Part shown: piece by piece, positions 6,137-11,878 of the stretch
Numbering within the stretch: position 1 is the stretch's first letter
How the letters are laid out: every line of letters begins with the position of its first letter
Assembly (NCBI GenBank): GCA_020048595.1
Contig: JAIFMH010000324.1
Coordinates: 1-13,090 of the forward strand
Origin: Bacteroidota bacterium
GTDB lineage: Bacteria > Bacteroidota > Bacteroidia > Bacteroidales > UBA4417
Length of the DNA stretch: 13,090 nt
Direction: 5' to 3'
Notes under the pieces: generated by a model
Databases searched by the model: none
Told to the model about the DNA's origin: nothing
The model's input: only the letters and a program-made list of their open reading frames with translations
Translations under genes and position numbers: made by a program

Positions 6137-7252
6137 ATGAAATTATTTTTCAGCCTGTTGTTTATACTCATATTTTCAGTGTCAGCTTTCGCCCAGGTTG
6201 TTATTGAAAACTATTCAAACGGAGCCAAAAAAGCTGAAGGTCGCATGGTTAACGGGCAACGCGAAGGCATATGGTACGAGTTTAACTTAAAAGGACTTAA
6301 AGTGGCAGAAGCCAATTATGCGAATGGCGTTAAAGAAGGAAAATATACGGAATGGCATCCAAACGGCAAAAAACAGTTCGAAGGGTATTTCAAAATGGGC
6401 AAGCTGAACAGCACAGTTACCTCGTGGCGTATGGATGGAACTCCTGAAGAGAAAGGTCATTTTACTGACGATCAACGTGACAGCACCTGGGTGTTTTATC
6501 ACCCTGGCGGGAAACCGGGTAGTACCGGAAAGTTCAGCAGCGGCAAACTGGATGGGAAATGGCAGTATTTTTATGAGGATGGCGCACTGTGGAAAGAAGG
6601 CTCCTTCACCAACGACGAGAAAACCGGACTTTGGACATTCTGGTATATGGACGGTCATATTCATCATAAAGGCGAATATGTTGCCAATAAAGAAAACGGT
6701 GTATGGCAAGGCTGGTTTACCAATGGGCAGGTAAAAGATTCAGGTGCCTATACGAATGGAAAACTGAATGGCCAATGGAAGGGCTGGTACGAAAACGGCA
6801 AACCTCAGTACATAGGTTATTATGTGGATGGCAACCAGGATAGCACATACCAGGTATGGTTTCCAAACGGAAAGCAACGTATGGATGGAAAGTATAAAAT
6901 GGGAGTAAAGGACGGGCTTTGGAAGGAATGGTATGAGAACGGACAACTGAGTGAATCGGGCGGTTGGCTGAATGGCGAACGCCAGGGATTCTGGATTTAC
7001 TTTGATGCTAATGGGTTTAAAATTAAGGAAGAGAATTTTAACAAGGGTAAACCTGACGGAGCCTGGAAATCATATTACGCTAACGGAATTGTTTCGGGAT
7101 CAGGGCAATATGTGAATAAAATTAAAGAAGGCACCTGGCAATACTGGGACGACAAAGGGAAATTGATGGTTAAGTCAGAATTTCTTAATGGCAAGAAAAT
7201 CAATGAGAAACGTTATGGCCAGGCAGGAAAAGAACTAGAGCCAGGCAAGTAA
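6137..7252 (+). CDS. Exported MORN-like repeat protein (YwqK family)
   Basis: The 371-residue protein has a clear signal peptide (residues 1-20, ending AFAQ) and then almost nothing but repeats. Fourteen consecutive 24-residue units run without a phase break from residue 27 to 362, with a 9-residue tail. Each unit starts with a turn such as PNGK or ENGQ, has Gly or a short polar turn near position 14, and ends in an aromatic pair such as WY or WF. This is the MORN variant named in databases as the YwqK-type antitoxin family. The name implies a toxin partner, but none is adjacent here, and an exported location fits a cell-surface or periplasmic role better. Related MORN proteins bind lipids or proteins; no ligand can be read from this one. 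No cysteines, membrane segments or catalytic motifs are visible in the mature part. The CAP-domain gene starts 46 bases downstream on the same strand, so cotranscription is likely. Confidence 0.88.
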   Translation: MKLFFSLLFILIFSVSAFAQVVIENYSNGAKKAEGRMVNGQREGIWYEFNLKGLKVAEANYANGVKEGKYTEWHPNGKKQFEGYFKMGKLNSTVTSWRMDGTPEEKGHFTDDQRDSTWVFYHPGGKPGSTGKFSSGKLDGKWQYFYEDGALWKEGSFTNDEKTGLWTFWYMDGHIHHKGEYVANKENGVWQGWFTNGQVKDSGAYTNGKLNGQWKGWYENGKPQYIGYYVDGNQDSTYQVWFPNGKQRMDGKYKMGVKDGLWKEWYENGQLSESGGWLNGERQGFWIYFDANGFKIKEENFNKGKPDGAWKSYYANGIVSGSGQYVNKIKEGTWQYWDDKGKLMVKSEFLNGKKINEKRYGQAGKELEPGK

Positions 7253-7298
7253 TACAATTATTTGGGCTCGATGGAGTTATTAAAGTTAAATCTTTGAT

Positions 7299-7904
7299 AT
7301 GACCCGTTTAATTGTTGTTTGTGCTATCCTATTATTATTTTCTGCAAAAGCACATTCCCAAAAAGCAGCAGCAGAAAAGAAGTTACCCGAAATCTGTCTT
7401 ACCCAAACCGAAATCGAATTATACAGACTTATTAATGAATACCGCGCTCAGAAAGGTTTGCCGGAAGTAAAATTATCAACATCACTCAGTTTTGTAGCCC
7501 GTACACATGCCATAGATCAGTCTGAAAACTATAAAGAAAGCAACCGTTGTAATATGCATAGCTGGTCCGGTAATGGCAATTGGACATCATGCTGTTATAC
7601 TGCCGATCATAAAAAGGCAAAGTGCATGTGGGATAAGCCGCGTGAACTCACAAATTACACCGGCGATGGATTTGAAATTTCTTTTTACTCCACTTATCCT
7701 TATTCATCATCAGAAGCTTTCGCGAAGGATGCCCTGAATGGATGGAAAAAAAGCCCAGGACATAATGATATGATTATTAATAAAAGCACTTGGAAAAATG
7801 TTAAATGGCAGTCAATCGGTATAGGCGTTTACGGGGAGTATGCCAATGTGTGGTTTGGCAGAGAAGAGGATAGTGCCGGGGAGCCGGAAGTATGCATAAA
7901 TTAG
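7299..7904 (+). CDS. Exported CAP-domain (SCP/PR1-like) protein
   Basis: The 201-residue protein has an N-terminal signal peptide (about residues 1-20, ending AHS) and a CAP domain from about residue 36. Family marks include the opening helix IELYRLINEYRAQKGLPEV, the ARTHAIDQ helix, His87 in CNMHSW, Glu126 in DGFEIS, and His155 in SPGHNDMI. His87, Glu126 and His155 are placed like the metal- or ligand-binding cleft residues of CAP proteins. Its central part is unusual: six cysteines remain after the signal peptide (33, 84, 98, 99, 109, 199), enough for three disulfides, which suits a periplasmic or surface protein. Bacterial CAP proteins have no single agreed activity, so I give none. The preceding MORN-repeat gene probably shares its transcript; the 46-base gap holds no well-placed promoter and no terminator. 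Confidence 0.88.
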   Translation: MTRLIVVCAILLLFSAKAHSQKAAAEKKLPEICLTQTEIELYRLINEYRAQKGLPEVKLSTSLSFVARTHAIDQSENYKESNRCNMHSWSGNGNWTSCCYTADHKKAKCMWDKPRELTNYTGDGFEISFYSTYPYSSSEAFAKDALNGWKKSPGHNDMIINKSTWKNVKWQSIGIGVYGEYANVWFGREEDSAGEPEVCIN

Positions 7905-8003
7905 AGGAATGAATTGCTTGCAACAAAAGGCTCAGCTGATGTTAATTTGCAGGGAATTTCGTAATAAAATAAATCCGCAAAAGCTTTGGTTTATAATTTT
8001 CAC

Positions 8004-8011
8004 TAAATTTG
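8004..8011 (+). promoter_or_regulatory. -7 element of the first AAA ATPase gene
   Basis: TAAATTTG is a perfect TAnnTTTG match, 24 bases before the ATG at 8036. A TTTG lies upstream at 7985-7988, but the spacer of 15 is shorter than the usual 19-21. A palindrome begins at the next base (8012), where transcription would start. Confidence 0.5.
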
Positions 8012-8025
8012 TAAAGTTAACTTTA
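8012..8025. promoter_or_regulatory. Candidate operator: 14-bp palindrome TAAAGTTAACTTTA
   Basis: The sequence is a perfect uninterrupted palindrome and directly abuts the -7 box at 8004-8011, so it covers the predicted transcription start and ends 10 bases before the start codon of the ATPase gene. The position fits a repressor site, possibly for the ATPase itself. The symmetry is seen directly; the regulator is inferred. Confidence 0.5.
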
Positions 8026-8035
8026 TGAATTAAGC

Positions 8036-9163
8036 ATGTATCGGCGCGATCTATCTGATATTATCGGCAGACAATTATTTAAAGGAAAGGTAATCATCCT
8101 TTTCGGGCCCCGAAGAGTTGGGAAAACAACTCTTTCGAAAGATATGTTAGCTGGCATAAGTAATAGCCGTTATTTGAACTGCGAATTACTTGAACATAAA
8201 CTGGCTCTTGAAACAACGAACAGCCTTGCGTTGAAAAACTATATAGGCGACTATTCGCTTGTTGTTTTGGATGAAGCTCAGCAAATCAGCGATATTGGTC
8301 GTACATTAAAAGTGATGATCGATACTTTCCCGCAAATTCAGGTTATTGCTACCGGATCTTCAAGTTTTGAACTTGGTAACCGGCTGGCTGAGCCGTTAAC
8401 TGGTCGAGCAAGGGACTATCTGCTTTTACCGTTGTCTGTCGCTGAATTGCTTCAAAAAGAAGATAAAATAATGATCAGAGCCAACCTGGATCAAATTCTC
8501 CGGTTTGGCCTATATCCGGAAGTTTATGGTAAATCAGAAGAGGAAGCCAAAGAAGAGTTAAATCAAATTGCCGGCAATTATTTATATCGGGATATTTTGC
8601 AATTTGAACAAATAAAACGACCTTCTCTTTTACAAAATCTACTTACTGCTCTGGCTCTGCAATTGGGCAACGAGGTGTCATTCAATGAATTGTCGCGGCT
8701 GTTGGGAGAAACCGTGCCCACTGTACAACGTTACATTGAATTGCTGGAAAAGGCTTTTGTGATTTTCCGTTTACGGTCATTCAGCAGAAATCTACGTAAA
8801 GAAATCGCTAAAGGACAAAAAATTTATTTTTATGATCTGGGAATCCGTAATGCTTTGATCCGGAATTTTAACCCGATGCAATTACGTAACGATACCGGTG
8901 GAATATGGGAGAATTTCTGCATCGTTGAACGATTGAAGTTTAACTTGGTAAACCGGCACTTTGTCAACAGTTACTTCTGGCGGACTTATGATCAAAAGGA
9001 AGTTGATTATATCGAAGAAGAAGGTGGTAAACTGTATGCATTTGAATTCAAATATAGCAGTTCTAACCAACCAAAAATTCCGGTTGGTTTTGTGGATTCT
9101 TATCCTGAAACATCATTCAAATGCGTTAACAGAGATAATTTCTGGAGTTTCATCACAAACTAA
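8036..9163 (+). CDS. AAA ATPase with DUF4143-type C-terminal domain
   Basis: The 375-residue protein has a Walker A loop GPRRVGKTT (residues 24-32), a Walker B motif LVVLDEAQ (75-82) and a sensor-like ATGSSS segment near 104-109, as in AAA_14-type ATPases. A winged-helix-like stretch (about 214-252, VSFNELSRLLGE and after) follows. The C-terminal DUF4143-type region resembles the PD-(D/E)xK fold: Asp324 in KEVDYI and Glu337-x-Lys339 in AFEFKYS are spaced like a nuclease-type active site. Proteins of this architecture are common and often multi-copy in Bacteroidota and archaea; their cellular role is not established. There is no signal peptide, so it is cytoplasmic. A promoter-linked palindrome lies directly upstream. 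A second gene of the same architecture lies 1.3 kb away on the opposite strand. The OMP gene follows after about 70 bases, but the two products have no evident connection. Confidence 0.9.
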   Translation: MYRRDLSDIIGRQLFKGKVIILFGPRRVGKTTLSKDMLAGISNSRYLNCELLEHKLALETTNSLALKNYIGDYSLVVLDEAQQISDIGRTLKVMIDTFPQIQVIATGSSSFELGNRLAEPLTGRARDYLLLPLSVAELLQKEDKIMIRANLDQILRFGLYPEVYGKSEEEAKEELNQIAGNYLYRDILQFEQIKRPSLLQNLLTALALQLGNEVSFNELSRLLGETVPTVQRYIELLEKAFVIFRLRSFSRNLRKEIAKGQKIYFYDLGIRNALIRNFNPMQLRNDTGGIWENFCIVERLKFNLVNRHFVNSYFWRTYDQKEVDYIEEEGGKLYAFEFKYSSSNQPKIPVGFVDSYPETSFKCVNRDNFWSFITN

Positions 9164-9233
9164 CTTGCTACATTTTGAGGAATTTATCCTGAAGAGTTAT
9201 AACTTAAAAGACATTTGAATGTTTACTATCAGT

Positions 9234-9839
9234 ATGAAGCCAATTTCCACTTCTATTATTGTTTTTCTCTTTGCGGCTTCCGGCTTGTTCGCCCAAAAGT
9301 TCCAGGGTGGTGTAGCAGCCGGGCTGGTTGGCAGCCAGGTGGCTGGAGATACATACAGCGGATTTCACAAGCCGGGTGCTTACGGCGCATTTTGGGTCAG
9401 TCTTACGGTAAGTGAGCGTTCCTCCTTTCAAACTGAGATCAGCTATTTTCAGAAAGGAAGCCGCCACAACCCGGACGAGGAAAAGCAGGACTACACCTTT
9501 TACCTGATGCGGCTCGGATATATCGAGATGCCTTTCCTCTACCAGTATCACCTTAAAAATAAACTGGCAATTGAAGTTGGCCCTTCCTTCTCGTTTCTGC
9601 TTCATAGTTACGAAGAGTTGGACTACCTTGAAGTTACCTACGGAGATTTCAGTATTCTCAATCCGTCGTTTATGGCAGGAGTAAGTTATCCGGTTACAGA
9701 AAATTTAAGTGTCCATTTTCGTATGAACAGTTCGTTGTTAAGCATCAGAAAGGATGAAGTTAATGGTTCAGTTTATCGTCTTTTCGATCGTGGTCAATAC
9801 AACGATTGTATTTTGTTTTTCCTGAGTTATAAGCTATAA
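9234..9839 (+). CDS. Outer-membrane beta-barrel protein (PorT / OMP_b-brl type)
   Basis: The 201-residue exported protein has a signal peptide ending LFAQ (about residues 1-21). Alternating hydrophobic/polar strands follow, with a GGVAAGLVGSQVAG first strand, repeated aromatic strand ends and polar turns; IEMPFLYQYHLKN and the ILNPSFMAGVSYPV strand are typical of small Bacteroidota barrels. Length and pattern suit a barrel of about eight strands. The last residues are SYKL, not the usual terminal Phe. I chose the ATG at 9234 because it gives a compact signal peptide starting MKP; the in-frame ATG at 9219 would add five residues and is possible. No substrate can be inferred; such proteins are usually annotated only as porin-like. 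ubiX starts 33 bases downstream with no clear promoter between them, so the pair is probably one transcript. Confidence 0.82.
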   Translation: MKPISTSIIVFLFAASGLFAQKFQGGVAAGLVGSQVAGDTYSGFHKPGAYGAFWVSLTVSERSSFQTEISYFQKGSRHNPDEEKQDYTFYLMRLGYIEMPFLYQYHLKNKLAIEVGPSFSFLLHSYEELDYLEVTYGDFSILNPSFMAGVSYPVTENLSVHFRMNSSLLSIRKDEVNGSVYRLFDRGQYNDCILFFLSYKL

Positions 9840-9872
9840 CTAAATGCTTCTAAAACTATAATCTGAACAACA

Positions 9873-10448
9873 ATGAATCGGACTAAAATAAAACTAATAG
9901 TAGGAGTAACCGGAGCCAGCGGCGCAATATACGCAAAAGTGGTCTTCGATAGTTTGTTGCAGTATAAAGATCAGATTGACGATGTTGCTGTATTGTTTTC
10001 GGATACGGCAAAAGGAGTCTGGACCTATGAACTTGGCAATTCAGATTATACAAAACTGCCATTTACGTTTTATGAAAAAGATGATTTCTATTCGCCGGTT
10101 GCATCCGGTTCAGCAGGGTATGATGCTATGATAATTTGTCCGTGCAGTATGGGAACTCTCGGGCGTATTGCATCAGGTGTTTCAAATGACCTTATGACAC
10201 GTGCCGCCGATGTTATGCTTAAGGAGCGCCGGGAATTGATACTGGTAGCCCGCGAAACGCCTTTAAGCCTCATTCATATCAACAATATGAAAACCGTTAC
10301 CGAAGCCGGTGGTATTATTTGCCCGGCAACGCCTTCGTTTTACAGCAAGCCTGAAACTATGGAGCAACTGGCAGCAACCGTTACCAACAGGGCTTTATCC
10401 CTGGCGGGAATTAATGTGGATGGATTTCGGTGGGGCGAAACTAAGTAA
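9873..10448 (+). CDS. ubiX: Flavin prenyltransferase UbiX
   Basis: The 191-residue enzyme joins a dimethylallyl group to reduced FMN, giving prenylated FMN, the cofactor of UbiD-type decarboxylases. The family marks are all present: the phosphate-binding GVTGASGAIYA loop (residues 11-21), the CPCSMGTLGRIASG segment (89-102), and RETPLSLIH (127-135) near the prenyl site. Length is normal for UbiX. In quinone synthesis UbiX works with UbiD-like decarboxylases; no ubiD homologue is in this window, so the partner must be elsewhere. The polyprenyl diphosphate synthase 4 kb upstream may belong to the same pathway, but that is inference. The gene ends tail-to-tail with the second AAA ATPase gene, with only 32 bases between the two stop codons and no evident bidirectional terminator. 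Confidence 0.95.
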   Translation: MNRTKIKLIVGVTGASGAIYAKVVFDSLLQYKDQIDDVAVLFSDTAKGVWTYELGNSDYTKLPFTFYEKDDFYSPVASGSAGYDAMIICPCSMGTLGRIASGVSNDLMTRAADVMLKERRELILVARETPLSLIHINNMKTVTEAGGIICPATPSFYSKPETMEQLAATVTNRALSLAGINVDGFRWGETK

Positions 10449-10480
10449 ATATATTTCTATATGCCAAATATCAGAATTTC

Positions 10481-11677
10481 TTAATATAAGAATCCAAAAA
10501 GCCACAGTGGTATAATTTTTCTGAATCCAATTTCAATATCATCCTGAACCACATAAGCGTCATTTACATCAAGAATTTGCCGGCTGGTCTTATTTTTACC
10601 TCCAATTTCGAAAGTATATTTATTGTCAATTAAGAAATCCCCTTTTTCTGCAATATTAATCCTGTGATTTTGTTTCAGTTGGTTTGCAAAAAATGTTTCT
10701 CTCAAAGTACCGGTTTCAGGATTTTGATTCAACGACAGACTGAATAGAAGAGAAGTGTTATTCAAATATATTTTCTCTGGTTTAGTCAGATATCCGGTTG
10801 GCGACGAATCCTGCCGCAAGGAAATCAGCAGTTCGGATTTTTCGAGTAAATCAATGAGCTTGAGTAAAATATCCCTGCTTATACCGGTTTTTCTGCTTAG
10901 TTCCGAAATATTTGGCTTGAAGGGTACGCTATCTGTAATAAATGCTAATAGTCTTCGGATGTGAACAAGTGTAGAATAGGAAAAGTGTTCTATGGCCATC
11001 AGGTCATTTTCAATAATAACATTTACAGTGCTCAGTAGCCGCTGATGAAAAGTTGCAGATGATCCGACATAAAACGGATATGCTCCACCGTTCAGATATT
11101 CTTTGAATAATGGAATTGGTTTTACGCGCTTCTTTATCTCTTGAGCAATATCTATATGATTGTCAAGCAATTCGGTTATCGAATAGCTTTGGAATATTTC
11201 TTTTTTGGAAAGTTCAGTATATTCGCGAAGTGACATCGAATTAAGTTTGTACATCGATGCACGTCGGCTAAGATCACCTTCGGCTTTGAAAATCTGTAAT
11301 GCTGATGATCCTGAAAATACAATACTGAGATTTGGAAAAGTATCATAAATATTTTTGATTTCTGTTGACCATGTAGGATAACGGTGTACTTCATCTATAA
11401 ATATACACTTTCCGCCGTGAATGGAAAACTCTTCCGCAAGATCAAAAAGGCTTCTGGTAAGAAAATAAAAATTGTCCAGTGAAACATATAATGCTTCCTG
11501 GCTAGCACCATAGGAATGCTTTATTTTTTGGAGTAACAGCGTGGTTTTTCCAATTCCTCTCGCGCCTGTGATTCCAATCAGACGGTCGTTCCAGTTGATC
11601 TGGTTAAAGAGATATCTTGTAAACCTAAGATTGGTTTCTGAAACTAAACCTGATGAATATCGAAAAAGGTTTTGCAT
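10481..11677 (-). CDS. Second AAA ATPase with DUF4143-type C-terminal domain
   Basis: The 398-residue protein carries a Walker A loop GARGIGKTT (residues 38-46), a Walker B motif CIFIDEVHR (91-99) and a VFSGSSAL sensor-like segment (120-127). A winged-helix-like region spans about 251-290, with KPNISELSRKTGISRD in its core. The C-terminal region looks like a worn PD-(D/E)xK site: Asp347 in GDFLID and Glu357 in FEIGGK, but the Lys is three residues too late (Lys361) for a standard ExK, so nuclease activity is doubtful. I chose the ATG at 11677. The upstream in-frame ATG at 11710 would add 11 residues, but that stretch contains the predicted promoter -7 box and one of two inverted repeats, so it is more likely non-coding. 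The gene is of the same architecture as the ATPase gene at 8036 but clearly divergent in sequence. It lies downstream of arcA on the same strand with its own promoter. Confidence 0.88.
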   Translation of the reverse strand: MQNLFRYSSGLVSETNLRFTRYLFNQINWNDRLIGITGARGIGKTTLLLQKIKHSYGASQEALYVSLDNFYFLTRSLFDLAEEFSIHGGKCIFIDEVHRYPTWSTEIKNIYDTFPNLSIVFSGSSALQIFKAEGDLSRRASMYKLNSMSLREYTELSKKEIFQSYSITELLDNHIDIAQEIKKRVKPIPLFKEYLNGGAYPFYVGSSATFHQRLLSTVNVIIENDLMAIEHFSYSTLVHIRRLLAFITDSVPFKPNISELSRKTGISRDILLKLIDLLEKSELLISLRQDSSPTGYLTKPEKIYLNNTSLLFSLSLNQNPETGTLRETFFANQLKQNHRINIAEKGDFLIDNKYTFEIGGKNKTSRQILDVNDAYVVQDDIEIGFRKIIPLWLFGFLY

Positions 11678-11681
11678 AATG

Positions 11682-11699
11682 TGTTGTGTTGAAACAACA
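11682..11699. promoter_or_regulatory. Candidate operator 1: TGTTGT-N6-ACAACA
   Basis: There are perfect 6-bp arms at 11682-11687 and 11694-11699. The site overlaps the last two bases of the minus-strand -7 box and the predicted transcription start, and ends 5 bases before the ATG at 11677. It matches the second site at 15 of 18 bases. An inner reading TGTTG-AAA-CAACA (11687-11699) is also symmetric. Confidence 0.6.
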
Positions 11700-11730
11700 A
11701 AAATAATCATAAAATGTTGTTTTGGTACAA
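11698..11730 (-). promoter_or_regulatory. Predicted promoter of the second AAA ATPase gene
   Basis: On the minus strand TTG (11730-11728) is followed after 22 bases by TATTTTTG (11705-11698), a perfect TAnnTTTG. The spacer is one base longer than the usual range. The start of transcription would fall near 11691-11694, giving a leader of about 15 bases before the chosen ATG. Both elements lie within or touch the inverted repeats at 11682-11699 and 11715-11732. Confidence 0.55.
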
Positions 11731-11732
11731 CA
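11715..11732. promoter_or_regulatory. Candidate operator 2: TGTTGT-N6-ACAACA
   Basis: There are perfect 6-bp arms at 11715-11720 and 11727-11732. The site covers the predicted -33 element of the second ATPase gene. Its centre is 33 bases from the centre of the first site, close to three helical turns, so both would face roughly the same side of the DNA. Confidence 0.6.
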
Positions 11733-11748
11733 ATAATAAAATATTATT
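11732..11748. repeat. AT-only inverted repeat AATAATA-AAA-TATTATT
   Basis: Perfect 7-bp arms (11732-11738 and 11742-11748) lie just upstream of the second ATPase promoter and downstream of arcA. It is made only of A and T, so chance symmetry is plausible. The rest of the gap up to the arcA stop at 11879 holds no coding sequence and no GC-rich terminator that I can see. Confidence 0.35.
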
Positions 11749-11878
11749 TATGCCCGATACTAAATATGCATTCCAAGTTTCATAAGTATTTTCCTGATGA
11801 GCTACTCTTTTATTTTCGCGTAATATCTGAAATCACTTTCTTTATCTCCACTTTCCCGATCACCTTAATCCACAACCT

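Noticed and set aside
6137..7252. Toxin-antitoxin system suggested by the YwqK family name
   Set aside because: The protein has a clear signal peptide and no small toxin-like gene next to it; the neighbour is an exported CAP protein.
7261..7296. Promoter between the MORN and CAP genes (TTTG with AATCTTTG)
   Set aside because: The spacer is 24 bases, the -7 match is imperfect, and transcription would start at or after the CAP gene's ATG.
10449..10480. Bidirectional terminator between ubiX and the second ATPase gene
   Set aside because: The 32-base gap between convergent stop codons has no GC-rich stem; only AT-rich sequence is present.
8036..11710. Defence island
   Set aside because: Two AAA ATPases with nuclease-like ends could suggest defence, but they flank an OMP gene and ubiX, and no restriction, retron, CBASS, Abi or mobile-element gene is present; I see no direct support.
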